From NCBI RefSeq assembly GCF_003326475.1, contig NZ_JPWA01000006.1, forward strand, positions 62,001 through 126,000: a stretch of 64,000 bases of DNA, in the 5' to 3' direction. The DNA comes from Thalassospira xianhensis MCCC 1A02616 (GTDB taxonomy: Bacteria > Pseudomonadota > Alphaproteobacteria > Rhodospirillales > Thalassospiraceae). A program made the translations under genes and the position numbers. The notes under the pieces are model-generated. The model saw only the letters and a list, made by a program, of their open reading frames with translations, was not told the DNA's origin and ran no database searches. Shown in pieces: positions 8,955 to 17,058 of this stretch (position 1 is its first letter; each line of letters starts with the position of its first letter).

Positions 8955-8995
8955 ACTTTCCATGATTTTCTGAAGTAGTTCGCCCGGCGCAGGGA

Positions 8996-11419
8996 TCAGC
9001 GGTTGCGCAACGCGATCAGCAGGCGAAGACTGTTAAGCGTCACCAGAACGGTTGCACCGGTATCGGCCATCACCGCCAGCCAAAGTCCCGTCAGACCGGT
9101 GATGCTGGTGACCAGAAAGACAGCCTTGAGCCCCAGCGCCAGCGCGATATTTTCGCGGATCACGCGGCGCGTGGTGCGGGACAGCGTTACCAGATTGACG
9201 ACATCCGACAGCCGGTCCTTAACCGCCACCGCATCGGCGGCCTCAAGGGCGATGTCGGTGCCCCCGCCAATTGCGATGCCGACATCGGCCGATTTCAGCG
9301 CCGGGGCGTCGTTGATGCCATCACCAACCATGGCAATAGGCCCCTTCCGTGCCGGATCATTGCGCAAATCAGCCAGTATGTTCAGCTTGTCTTCGGGCAG
9401 AAGCTGCGCCCGGTAGTCCATACCAAGTTCACCCGCCATGCGTTTGGCAACGCGTTCGGCATCACCCGTCAGCATCACCGGGCTGATGCCCAAGGCGTTC
9501 AGTTTGGCAAGCGCATCCTGAGCATCCGCACGCGCGGTATCCCGCAAAGCGAGTGCACCGATAACATCGTTATCACGCAGGACGACAACGGCCGTGCTAC
9601 CGGCATCCTCCTGTGCGGCAAGCCAATCGGCAACTTCGGCAGCCGGTTCGATATCAAGGCGCTTGGCCGCTCCCACACGATAAAGCGCACCATCAATCCG
9701 GGCTTCGACCCCGGCACCGGCAATGGTGCGCGCATTGGTGATTTCCGGCAGATCAAGTTTCTTGTCCGTCGCCGCATTGACCACCGCCTTTGCCAGCGGG
9801 TGGGAGGTTACGGTTTCAAGGGCGGCGGCAATGGCAAGCAGCCGGTCCTCGTCCATATCACCCACCGACATCATTGCCGTCAGCTTCGGCTTGCCTTCGG
9901 TCAGCGTGCCGGTTTTATCAAACGCCATGGTGCGTACGGCCCCGATAGCCTCAAGCGCGGCACCGCCTTTAACCAGCAGGCCGATCCTGGATGCACGGGC
10001 AAGGGCCGATGTCACCGCCGCCGGTGTGGAGATCACCAAGGCACATGGGCAGCCGATCAGAAGCAGGGCCAGCCCGCGATAGATCCATTCTTCCCAGCCT
10101 TGCCCGAACAGAACCGGTGGAACAACGACCGTAAGGGCCGCAAGCGCCATGATGATTGGCGTATAGATACGAGCGAATTTGGCAACGAAGCGCTCGACCG
10201 GTGCCTTGTGCTTTTCGCTTTGTTCTACCAGCTCGATCACGCGATCAAGCATGGTTTGCCCGGCCGCACGGATCACGCGCAGACGTACGGGCCGATCGGT
10301 GATAATGGCACCGGCAAAAACCTCGTCCCCCGGTTCGGACGGGACGGGCACGGATTCACCGGTCAGGTGGCTATTGTCAATTTCGGCGGCCCCATCGGTC
10401 AGGACACCGTCGGCCGGAATACGTTCGCCTGGGCGGACTTCAAGCACGTCATCAAGTGCCAAATCAGATGGCGCAACCGTATCAAAGCCGCTACCAGACG
10501 TCGAAACCCGCCGTGCTGTTTCCGGGGCCAGTTTCATCAGCGATTTGACACCGCTACGTGCCCGCCCCGCGGCAACACCTTCAAGGCTTTCGCCAATCGC
10601 AAACAGCAATACGACCATACCGGCTTCAAGACTTTCGCCGATTGCAACAGCGCCAAGAACCGCGACACTCATCAACAGTTCGATGGAAAAGAATGCGCCA
10701 CTTGCCGCCAGACGGAACGCCGTTCTCATCACCGGCAATGCCGCGATGATCGAGGCAATGGACATGGCATAAGCATCGGTGACCGGAACCAGCCAGCCAA
10801 CCAGCCCGCCCAGCATAAGCCAGACCGCCGCCCATGCAATTTCGTCCCCGGCTTCCGGCCAGGGGGCCAGTTTGCGCAGCAGGGATTTGTCATCGGCATC
10901 CGTATCTTCCGACGCGGCATTATCCGTCGCAGTCTGGCTGCCAGAACCACAGGAGCCGCCAGCGCAGCAAGCGGCTGCGGATGATTTCGCCGCCCCCGGA
11001 ATTGTCTTTTCCTTTGCCGGATAACCCAGTTTGGTCAGCATGCTGCTGATATCGGAACGCGTTTCAGCACTGTCGTCGCTAAGACCCAGCGTCACCGTTT
11101 CGCGCATCATCGACACATCGACACATTGCACGCCATCACGTTTGGAAAGCGCGGTTTCGATTTTCGCCACGCAGGACCCGCAATCCATGCCCGATACGGC
11201 CCAATGACGATGCGAAACGCCGTCACGATGGTGGGCCAGCACATCGTCAACCTTGCCCTGTTCCTTGCCACTCAGTTCGGATTGCGCGTGCAATCCATCG
11301 GCAGCAGCAACAAAGCTTTGCCCCGGTACGGCATCGTTCAGAGCCGCAATCAGCGATGACTTACAGCTTTCACAATTTCCAATGGCCGGGAATTGATCCC
11401 ATTTTGCGATGACGGACAT
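8996..11419 (-). CDS. Heavy-metal translocating P1B-type ATPase (Zn/Cd/Co efflux type)
   Basis: About 807 residues. It has an N-terminal HMA domain with GMDCGSC near residues 78-84, and before it a degenerate CxxC segment (NCESC, residues 16-20). A Cys/His-rich linker (ACCAGGSCGSG) precedes the membrane region. The CPC metal-binding motif (GCPCAL) is near residue 456, DKTGTLTEG near 501, SHPLAKA in the nucleotide domain and GDGINDAPAL in the hinge. The architecture fits ZntA/CadA exporters. I start at 11419 (MSVIAKW) because GCGAGG precedes it. The shared promoter region contains ATTCAAA palindromes, and an ArsR-family sensor is encoded 2.4 kb away. Confidence 0.92.
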   Translation of the reverse strand: MSVIAKWDQFPAIGNCESCKSSLIAALNDAVPGQSFVAAADGLHAQSELSGKEQGKVDDVLAHHRDGVSHRHWAVSGMDCGSCVAKIETALSKRDGVQCVDVSMMRETVTLGLSDDSAETRSDISSMLTKLGYPAKEKTIPGAAKSSAAACCAGGSCGSGSQTATDNAASEDTDADDKSLLRKLAPWPEAGDEIAWAAVWLMLGGLVGWLVPVTDAYAMSIASIIAALPVMRTAFRLAASGAFFSIELLMSVAVLGAVAIGESLEAGMVVLLFAIGESLEGVAAGRARSGVKSLMKLAPETARRVSTSGSGFDTVAPSDLALDDVLEVRPGERIPADGVLTDGAAEIDNSHLTGESVPVPSEPGDEVFAGAIITDRPVRLRVIRAAGQTMLDRVIELVEQSEKHKAPVERFVAKFARIYTPIIMALAALTVVVPPVLFGQGWEEWIYRGLALLLIGCPCALVISTPAAVTSALARASRIGLLVKGGAALEAIGAVRTMAFDKTGTLTEGKPKLTAMMSVGDMDEDRLLAIAAALETVTSHPLAKAVVNAATDKKLDLPEITNARTIAGAGVEARIDGALYRVGAAKRLDIEPAAEVADWLAAQEDAGSTAVVVLRDNDVIGALALRDTARADAQDALAKLNALGISPVMLTGDAERVAKRMAGELGMDYRAQLLPEDKLNILADLRNDPARKGPIAMVGDGINDAPALKSADVGIAIGGGTDIALEAADAVAVKDRLSDVVNLVTLSRTTRRVIRENIALALGLKAVFLVTSITGLTGLWLAVMADTGATVLVTLNSLRLLIALRNR

Positions 11420-11494
11420 ACTGGACCTCGCCAACATTCAAATTTATATTCATGCGCTATATTCAAATAACAATTCATATGTCGTGGAGTCAAG

Positions 11495-11520
11495 AACATT
11501 CAAACCATGATTTGAATGTT
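11495..11520. promoter_or_regulatory. Perfect palindrome between divergent metal genes, candidate ArsR-family operator
   Basis: AACATTCAAA (11495-11504), six-base spacer, TTTGAATGTT (11511-11520): a perfect 10-bp inverted repeat. Related ATTCAAA/ATTCATA half-sites occur again at about 11435-11480, nearer the ATPase start. It lies between the ATPase (minus) and the DUF1636 gene (plus). A(T)-rich ATTCAA-type repeats resemble operators of the SmtB/CzrA branch. Confidence 0.55.
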
Positions 11521-11618
11521 ATCACACACAATGCCCGACGCCCCGAAAAAGTTGATGAATTACGCCAGCACTGCGGCCATAGTAACCACCTGATTTAAGA
11601 ACCAAGGCCGACCGCCCG

Positions 11619-11990
11619 ATGCCCCGTATTGTCATTTGTAAAACCTGCCAGCCAGCACCCGATACTGAACCAGCCTCAAAGGCGGATTTTATCGATGTGG
11701 ATGGTTTTGCGCGGCAGTTAGGCACAGCACTTGATCAGGCGGAATTGCCCGAAGCGTTTGAAATCACACAGATTGACTGTATGGGATCATGCAGCGAGCC
11801 GACATCGGTTGCGCTTCAGGGAGCCGGACGGGCAAGTTATCTTTTTGCCGGATTATCGGCGCGTCACGACATTGACGATATCATTGCCACCTGCCGGGCG
11901 TATCTGAGCGCCCCGGATGGATGGATCGAAGATGCACGCGGCTGCGGACGTCTTCGATTTTGTCTTAAGGCCCGTATTCCCACCCTTTGA
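11619..11990 (+). CDS. DUF1636 family metal-binding-like protein
   Basis: A 123-residue small protein with Cys pairs at both ends of the fold: CKTC near residues 7-10 and a central DCMGSC (about residue 53), with further Cys in the C-terminal tail (RGCGRLRFC). This matches DUF1636, predicted metal-binding and often found with cobalamin or cobalt genes. It is transcribed divergently from the P-type ATPase, and its stop codon abuts the stop of the convergent His-rich protein with no spacer. The function is unknown; metal trafficking is inferred from the cysteines and neighbours. Confidence 0.8.
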   Translation: MPRIVICKTCQPAPDTEPASKADFIDVDGFARQLGTALDQAELPEAFEITQIDCMGSCSEPTSVALQGAGRASYLFAGLSARHDIDDIIATCRAYLSAPDGWIEDARGCGRLRFCLKARIPTL

Positions 11991-12515
11991 TTAGGGGGCA
12001 ACCGAAACAGTCATTGTCTGACGCAGCGGCTTATCACCGACGGCAAGCTGGCTGTGATCATTGGCCGTCAGCGTTACCGTGACTTCGTTATCTCCCACCG
12101 GAAGATCTGCGATATGAAGCCACGGGCCATACAAGCGGGCGATCTTGGTGCCGTTAACATAGACATGGGCATGCCCCTCGCCCGGGATATGGGGACTGCT
12201 GGCATGTTCGGGGACAAAACGGAAATTCTGCACCAAAAGATGCAGGTTCCAGCCACTGACCGGATCGGGCGCAATGGCAACATCAAGGCTTGGCGCATCA
12301 ACCGCATCGGACAGCGAAATGATGGCATCATGGCTGGCGTGGGCACCAGTCATATTCATCGCGCCATGTGCGTCACCATGCGTACTTCCGCCGTGCGCCT
12401 GCGGATCAGAATGGTCGTGGCCATCAAGGGTGATGCCATTTCCCGCCGCCACCAGAAAACCAATCCCGCCGCCAAAAACAAGCCCGATCCCGAAAAGGGC
12501 AAGTGAACGTGACAT
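11991..12515 (-). CDS. Membrane-anchored His-rich periplasmic protein, cobalt-island associated
   Basis: A 174-residue protein of no family I can name with confidence. Residues about 5-27 form a signal anchor. Then comes a His-rich linker (HDHSDPQAHGGSTHGDAHG, ending near residue 60) suited to binding Co, Ni or Zn. The C-terminal half looks like an Ig/cupredoxin-like beta domain (HAHVYVNGTKIARLYGPW, then LPVGDNEVTVTLTANDH). It follows cbtA on the same strand but a terminator hairpin lies between them, so it may be expressed by readthrough or from its own promoter. A periplasmic metal-buffering role is inference. Confidence 0.7.
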   Translation of the reverse strand: MSRSLALFGIGLVFGGGIGFLVAAGNGITLDGHDHSDPQAHGGSTHGDAHGAMNMTGAHASHDAIISLSDAVDAPSLDVAIAPDPVSGWNLHLLVQNFRFVPEHASSPHIPGEGHAHVYVNGTKIARLYGPWLHIADLPVGDNEVTVTLTANDHSQLAVGDKPLRQTMTVSVAP

Positions 12516-12547
12516 TTCGTTTATCCAGACAAATCAATGAAAGAAAA

Positions 12548-12571
12548 CAGGCGCGGAATATACCGCGCCTG
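12548..12571 (-). terminator. Hairpin terminator after cbtA
   Basis: Perfect 9-bp stem (12548-12556 with 12563-12571) and 6-base loop. On the minus strand it is followed by TTTTCTTT. It lies 17 bases beyond the cbtA stop and before the His-rich protein gene. Confidence 0.75.
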
Positions 12572-12587
12572 ATCAATGTGATTGCGT

Positions 12588-13271
12588 TTACGCTTCCCGG
12601 TCGGCTTCACGCCGCCAGAAATGCCCGGCAAACAAGCCGGTCAATATCCAGGCGACCGCCCCGATACCAAAGGCACGCGCGGCAAACAGCGCGCCGAGTT
12701 CGGTTGGCACGGGACCGGTGAACTGATCGGGTTCCGGTGCACCGATAACATGCGGCGCCAGAAGCAAAACAACCGCCGCCGCCCACGCGAGCCAGTTGCG
12801 ACCAAAGGCAATCAGCCAAACCGCAAGTGCCGCGGTTGCCACAGTCGCGAACCACCAGATTTGCCTGTCATAGACATCGGCCGCAGCAACACCGGGAACC
12901 TCGGGCGCCAAGGTGAAGCCCGGTGCAAAATGTACTATGGCAAAACCGGCAATACCCCAAATGATGCCATTGCGCGCCGTCACCACATGACCACGGTTTT
13001 CGGCAAAGGCCATGGCCGCCACCAGTATAAGTGCATACCCGGTATAGACCAGCATCGTGAACAGGACGCTTAGCCCGTCACGCAGCGGATCAATGCCGCC
13101 GACATCCTGATGCGCACTAACCGCGTCTCCGCCGAAATGCACAAGGGCACCGGTTTCATACAGCTCCGCATGCAGCAAAACGGGCTGCACAAAATACAAC
13201 TGTAGCAGGGCCGCAATAAGCCCCGCTGCAGCACCAGCGAACAACGCGCTGGTTACTATGCGTGTGAACAT
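12588..13271 (-). CDS. cbtA: CbtA family cobalt transporter
   Basis: A 227-residue integral membrane protein with about five or six hydrophobic segments. Family features include LFAGAAAGLIAALLQLYFVQP near the N-terminus and HFAPGFTLAPEVPG, followed by W-rich helices. CbtA and CbtB are predicted cobalt importers controlled by cobalamin riboswitches. Here the cbtB stop lies only 3 bases before the cbtA start, and a cobalamin riboswitch precedes cbtB. Transport of Co2+ for B12 synthesis fits with the CobC/CobD-type aminotransferase encoded at 55734. Confidence 0.9.
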   Translation of the reverse strand: MFTRIVTSALFAGAAAGLIAALLQLYFVQPVLLHAELYETGALVHFGGDAVSAHQDVGGIDPLRDGLSVLFTMLVYTGYALILVAAMAFAENRGHVVTARNGIIWGIAGFAIVHFAPGFTLAPEVPGVAAADVYDRQIWWFATVATAALAVWLIAFGRNWLAWAAAVVLLLAPHVIGAPEPDQFTGPVPTELGALFAARAFGIGAVAWILTGLFAGHFWRREADREA

Positions 13272-13274
13272 GAC

Positions 13275-13448
13275 TTAGTGGCAGGGGAAGCCGGTCGCGT
13301 GGCGCACGTCGTGTGCCGCGTCATGAAGCAGATCCGCCTGAACGTGGCCGGTGACAAAGACAACGGCAAGGCCGAAAACGGCGCAAGCAAGGATCGGCAG
13401 AAGAACGGATTTTTTCGAAGCGGCAAATGCCGCGGTCTGCGTGGTCAT
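13275..13448 (-). CDS. cbtB: CbtB family cobalt transporter subunit
   Basis: A 57-residue protein with one transmembrane helix (about residues 17-36) and a His-rich tail (HDAAHDVRHATGFPCH), the CbtB hallmark. I start at 13448 because AAAGGAG sits 7 bases upstream; any longer reading would run into the riboswitch. It is the first gene of the cbtBA operon. CbtB is thought to present cobalt to CbtA. Confidence 0.9.
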   Translation of the reverse strand: MTTQTAAFAASKKSVLLPILACAVFGLAVVFVTGHVQADLLHDAAHDVRHATGFPCH

Positions 13449-13494
13449 AGAAATCTCCTTTGCTGTCACACCCGACAGTCGGTTCGGGTCCATG

Positions 13495-13690
13495 CCTGGC
13501 AGGTCTCCTGGCTTGCGGGTCTTCATGCGTCGCCGACCTTCCCTGCTTTCGCAAGTGGTATGATGGCGGGCACTCGTCGCATACAGTCGCGGGGGCGGCT
13601 TTGGCTTTGGCCGTCAAACAGACGGCTTTCCAAATTCCCTCTTCGTTTCCCAACCCCGAGCAGAGCGGGAAAAACCAAGCCATTCGTTTA
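13495..13690 (-). promoter_or_regulatory. Cobalamin (B12) riboswitch controlling cbtBA
   Basis: Read on the minus strand, the 3' end carries the classic B12 box (GCAAGCCAGGAGACCUGCC, complement of about 13498-13516). The core AGCCGCCCCCGCGACUGU lies about 90 bases upstream and a GGGAA segment with a GCCGUC...GACGGC hairpin precedes it. The element ends about 40 bases before the cbtB ribosome-binding site without an evident U-tract, which favours control of translation initiation. Expected behaviour: high adenosylcobalamin shuts off cobalt import. Confidence 0.92.
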
Positions 13691-13801
13691 TGACGGTAAT
13701 TTGGCGCAAGTGCAATGTGAAAACCACGCAGGCCGGGTGATCATTCGTCGAACATATTCGCCCGATTGTCGATCCGCCCCCGAACCCCGGGGGCAGAATG
13801 C

Positions 13802-14278
13802 CTAATCGTGCGTGACGTGGGCAAAGACATCGCGAACAACACGGGAAATATGTTCGTCGTCAATCTGATAGAAGATATGACGCCCGTTTCGTTCCGATGC
13901 CAGAATGCGCTGATCGCGCAACTGACGCAGATGATGGCTGGTCAGGGATTGGGACATGCCCGATGCCTCGGCAAGTTCGCCGACGGTTTGCGGTTTTTCC
14001 ATGCAGCGCAGAACAAGCTGCAACCGCCCGGCATCCCCCAGAAGCGCAAAGATTTTTGCCGCCGCCTCGATATCGGGTAACGACAGGTTATGACCGGTCG
14101 CACGTGATGCGTCACGCGTTACGGCTTCGCCCTGTTCGGTGGAAAGGCCAAGACGTGCCGCGGTATCACATTCCTGACAATCGTTGCCGTTTTCAGCCCC
14201 GGCGATCACGGGACGCGCCGAGGCAATTTCGACCTTGCGGGATTTCGTTTTGCTTTGTGACATCCCCCTATTTTCCAT
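13802..14278 (-). CDS. ArsR/SmtB family metal-sensing repressor (Zn/Co type)
   Basis: About 158 residues from 14278; the next ATG (14263) is possible. The wHTH is clear (VGELAEASGMSQSLTSHHLRQL), followed by the wing ERNGRHIFYQI. The last helix reads DEH, ten residues, HVTH: this is the complete D-x-H-x10-H-x2-H alpha-5 site of Zn(II)/Co(II) sensors such as SmtB and CzrA. An N-terminal CQEC pair may add a second site. It lies beside the cobalt transport operon and 2.4 kb from the P-type ATPase whose promoter holds ATTCAAA palindromes. De-repression of efflux by metal is the likely role (inference). Confidence 0.88.
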   Translation of the reverse strand: MENRGMSQSKTKSRKVEIASARPVIAGAENGNDCQECDTAARLGLSTEQGEAVTRDASRATGHNLSLPDIEAAAKIFALLGDAGRLQLVLRCMEKPQTVGELAEASGMSQSLTSHHLRQLRDQRILASERNGRHIFYQIDDEHISRVVRDVFAHVTHD

Positions 14279-14396
14279 GCCCAGCTTCACTTGGCAAGGG
14301 GACTTGATGTTTGCGCGCATGGAACTCCACCCGACAGGGAACGTTACAGGTATGACACACCATCGAAAGTGCCAACCGGAGCAAGGAGACGCACCG

Positions 14397-14660
14397 ATGC
14401 AAGAGCAAACAGCACTCGACATTTTCAATCTGCGCCAGTCCCGTGACAGTTGGGAACGGAATGTGGCCGGTTACTGTGCGAAAAACGACATGCAGGTCGG
14501 AAATCTGCCCAAAGAGATTACCGGCCCCTATAACGAGATGAATGAGGCATGGGAAAAGCTTAAAGCCGAAGGTGATGCGGCAAGCAATACCACTGCAGAG
14601 CAGTTCCACAAGGCAACCGCAAAGCTTGAAAAGGCGTGGAACGACATGACGGGCAAGTAA
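14397..14660 (+). CDS. Small acidic helical protein, paralog of the next gene
   Basis: An 87-residue protein without a known domain. I start at 14397 because AAGGAG lies 8 bases upstream; longer readings have no ribosome site. It is predicted all-helical, with a single Cys and a repeated AW core (NEMNEAWEKL, then KLEKAWNDM). It aligns with the product of the next gene (14776) at W, C, LP, M-x-x-AW, F and L-x-x-AW positions, so the two are tandem duplicates. The gene is divergent from the ArsR-type sensor, and could be metal-regulated. No function is proposed. Confidence 0.7.
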   Translation: MQEQTALDIFNLRQSRDSWERNVAGYCAKNDMQVGNLPKEITGPYNEMNEAWEKLKAEGDAASNTTAEQFHKATAKLEKAWNDMTGK

Positions 14661-14775
14661 GCCCGGGATTTTATGCCTTGTGGTTAAAATGCCCCAAAAT
14701 CGCCTTTTCATTGCAAATCGATGACACGATTACACGCCAGATTGAAACTGTCTGGAAAAGCAAAAGGAGGCTCCC

Positions 14776-15048
14776 ATGACAGCCCGCCCCATTCCGGAGC
14801 ACGCCAAGCTCCATCAGGAATTCAAGGATTGGGAATTCGGCCTTACTGCACATTGCAGAGAATCCGATAGCGGCCTTGAAAAACTTCCGAGTGAGGTTGT
14901 TCAGGCGTGGGATGACATGGATGCCGCCTGGAGCGAGATAAAGGATCATAGCGACGATATCCCGCAAGAATCCCTGCAGCGTTTCCGTGAAGCAAAGCAA
15001 CGTTTGCAGGAAGCTTGGGACGCGATGATCTCTTCCGAACGGCATTAA
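14776..15048 (+). CDS. Small acidic helical protein, second paralog
   Basis: A 90-residue unknown protein with an excellent AAAGGAGG site 7 bases before the ATG. The central and C-terminal parts (LPSEVVQAWDDMDAAW, then QRLQEAWDAM) match the preceding gene's product in spacing. The arrangement of amphipathic helices with W at both ends may indicate a small helical hairpin or dimer. The pair is separated by 115 bases and is followed by a terminator. Confidence 0.72.
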   Translation: MTARPIPEHAKLHQEFKDWEFGLTAHCRESDSGLEKLPSEVVQAWDDMDAAWSEIKDHSDDIPQESLQRFREAKQRLQEAWDAMISSERH

Positions 15049-15132
15049 CGACGCCGCGCTGGAAGCAGCCAGACTTTTTCGTCTCCCTCTCTTCCTGAGG
15101 CGGGTTTTCCTCCCGTCCCCGCCTTTCCTTTT

Positions 15133-15170
15133 GCAGTCGGGTTTCTCAACCGCCCCGGCTGCATTTTTTT
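15133..15170 (+). terminator. Terminator after the paralog pair
   Basis: Nine-bp stem (15133-15141 with 15154-15162, one G-U pair) and 12-base loop, followed by a run of seven T. The rest of the 15049-15332 gap is AT-rich promoter-like DNA with no ORF. Confidence 0.8.
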
Positions 15171-15332
15171 GTCTGCATTTTGGCTCGGCATCCTCCGTGC
15201 AACGGCACAAACCCGGTTATGGGCAAAAAACAGAATTGACTCTTATCGTTAAAAAATTCATTTTTTATTTTAATTAATAAATACGATTCGTCATTTTAAT
15301 GTCACCCGAATGCTTCCGGATGGAGCCCCGCC

Positions 15333-15872
15333 ATGTCCGATACCTTAAAAAATGTCCGCACCGTCAGCCGCATTCTTGGCTGGGTATGCCTTATCGGTGT
15401 TGTCTTTGAAATCTGCCTCGTGCCGCTGATATGGCATGTGGATGGCTGGGTTGATACCAGCGCCAGTCAGATGACCATAAGCCTCGAAGAATTGCGCGCC
15501 CTTTCCGGCTGGCAGAAATATGCCGTGATGGCATCGATGATGCTGCCGACACTTGTTATGGCCTATGGGCTTTGGCGGTTGCGCAAGATGTTCCTGTCCT
15601 TTGCCGAAAACCATATTTTCCAGCCTGCCCCGATTGCCCATCTCAAAGCATTTTCCGTGGCCCTTATGGCGCAAACGCTGATCAAGCCGCTTTCAGGCGC
15701 ACTGACATCCGTGCTGGCGACCATAACCCGCCCCGAAGGCGAACGGATGCTGTCAATCGGGCTCAGCGATGCCGAGGCCAGCACCCTGTTTCTCGGTGGA
15801 TTGCTTCTGGTGATTGCGTGGGTATTGGGAGAAGCCACCCGGATCGAGGACGAGAACAGGAGCTTCGTCTGA
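15333..15872 (+). CDS. DUF2975 domain-containing membrane protein
   Basis: A 179-residue protein with four hydrophobic segments (around residues 12-35, 65-85, 105-125 and 148-168). It belongs to the DUF2975 family, which is almost always encoded with a small YozG-type XRE regulator. That partner follows here, its ATG overlapping this stop codon (TGATG). The family's role is unknown; the pairing suggests the membrane protein affects the regulator or is controlled by it. Confidence 0.87.
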   Translation: MSDTLKNVRTVSRILGWVCLIGVVFEICLVPLIWHVDGWVDTSASQMTISLEELRALSGWQKYAVMASMMLPTLVMAYGLWRLRKMFLSFAENHIFQPAPIAHLKAFSVALMAQTLIKPLSGALTSVLATITRPEGERMLSIGLSDAEASTLFLGGLLLVIAWVLGEATRIEDENRSFV

Positions 15873-16084
15873 TGGCGATCATTATCCGTCTTGACGTGAT
15901 GCTTGCCCTGCGAAAGATGAAATCCAAGGACCTTGCTGCGCGGGTCGGGGTGAGCGAACAGAACCTGTCGCTTCTGAAATCAGGCAAGGTACGCGGGGTC
16001 AGGTTTGAAACACTCGCCGCGATTTGCCGGGAACTTGATTGCCAACCCGGTGATCTTCTGGAATTCGTTGCCGACGACCTGTAA
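15872..16084 (+). CDS. YozG-like XRE family helix-turn-helix regulator
   Basis: A 70-residue protein consisting almost wholly of an HTH_26/XRE fold (LAARVGVSEQNLSLLKSGKVRGVRF, then LDCQPGDLLEF). It starts within the stop codon of the DUF2975 gene, so the two are translationally coupled. Such small regulators usually act on their own operon. Confidence 0.88.
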   Translation: MAIIIRLDVMLALRKMKSKDLAARVGVSEQNLSLLKSGKVRGVRFETLAAICRELDCQPGDLLEFVADDL

Positions 16085-16177
16085 GCTCTTGTGATCATGA
16101 CGGGCCCGTCAACACGGGGCCGTCCTTCATAAGAAACAAGGCAGCCTGTTTAACGGCTGTTATCAGGGAAGACGTGA

Positions 16178-16942
16178 ATGGAAAACAAGGTTGCCCTCGT
16201 AACAGGTGCCGCACGCGGCATCGGACTTGCCACCACACATCTTTTTATTGAACTGGGATGGCAGGTTGCGATGATTGATCGCGACAGCGCGGAACTTCGC
16301 AGCGCATGTCGCGATATCGCAAATGCCAAGGCATTTGAATATGACGTATCAATCCCTGAACAGGTCGATCTGATGATAGACGAGGTCCTGACCGAGTTCG
16401 GACGGATTGATGCGGTTGTCAACAATGCCGGGGTTGCCGATTTCCTGCCGATCCATGAAACCGATTTCAGCGCGTGGCGTCGGATCATGGAAACCAACCT
16501 TGACGGGGTCTTTCTTGTTTCGCAGGCAGCGATCCCTGCGCTCAAGCAGACCAAGGGCGCGATTGTCAATATCGGCTCGATTTCCGGGCTTCGGGCATCG
16601 ACCCTCCGGGTGGCCTATGGCACATCGAAGGCGGCTGTCATTCATCTGACCAAACAGCAAGCGATTGAACTAGGTGATTTTGGTGTTCGGGCCAATTGCG
16701 TCTGCCCCGGCCCGGTCAAGACCAAGCTTGCCATGGCCGTGCATTCGCCGGAAATCATATCGGCCTATCTTGATGCCATGCCGCTTGGCCGGTATGGCAG
16801 CGAACGCGAAATCGCCGAAGTGATTGCGTTTCTATGCTCCGACAAGGCAAGCTACGTTACGGGCCAGGTAATCGCCGCCGATGGCGGATTTGAAACGGCC
16901 GGTGTCGGGCTCCCGGCCCTTCGCAAGGCTGCCGAGGAATAA
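16178..16942 (+). CDS. SDR family NAD(P)-dependent oxidoreductase
   Basis: A 254-residue classical short-chain dehydrogenase. It has the cofactor motif TGAARGIG (residues 8-15), NNAG (about 85-88), catalytic Ser in GSISG and YGTSK (Y about 148, K about 152). The aspartate after the second strand (MIDRD) suggests NAD(H) preference. The substrate cannot be told. It stands alone, with a weak inverted repeat (16954-16961 with 16998-17005, then TTTCC) downstream that may terminate transcription. Confidence 0.9.
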   Translation: MENKVALVTGAARGIGLATTHLFIELGWQVAMIDRDSAELRSACRDIANAKAFEYDVSIPEQVDLMIDEVLTEFGRIDAVVNNAGVADFLPIHETDFSAWRRIMETNLDGVFLVSQAAIPALKQTKGAIVNIGSISGLRASTLRVAYGTSKAAVIHLTKQQAIELGDFGVRANCVCPGPVKTKLAMAVHSPEIISAYLDAMPLGRYGSEREIAEVIAFLCSDKASYVTGQVIAADGGFETAGVGLPALRKAAEE

Positions 16943-17058
16943 ACACTTTAAGTGCGATCACCTTTGGATGAATGTGCAAACCCCATTGCGCAAAAGTGTG
17001 ATCGCTTTCCCTTGTTCCTGCGTATGGCAGGGAAACACCCTCACTCAAAGGTATTTCC

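Larger units (their letters stand above)
8597..8995. other. Intergenic region between the ABC operon and the metal ATPase
   Basis: About 400 bases. The left part holds the operator-like palindromes of the ABC operon and a TTGACA box on the minus strand (8713-8718) without a clear -10. The right part holds the terminator of the metal ATPase. The small plus-strand ORF at 8761-8973 has no convincing start and runs through that terminator, so I do not call it. Confidence 0.6.

Noticed and set aside
8761..8973. Plus-strand ORF of 70 codons upstream of the ATPase end
   Set aside because: Runs through the ATPase terminator, Arg/Ser-rich random-looking sequence and no ribosome site.
9800..10984. A 394-codon plus-strand ORF inside the P-type ATPase gene
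   Set aside because: It is the antisense shadow of a fully conserved ATPase (CPC, DKTGT and hinge motifs are on the minus strand) and has biased, low-complexity composition.
16954..17009. Inverted repeat GCGATCAC / GTGATCGC after the SDR gene
   Set aside because: The spacer is 36 bases and the T-run is short, so it is only a weak terminator candidate and not listed as a feature.
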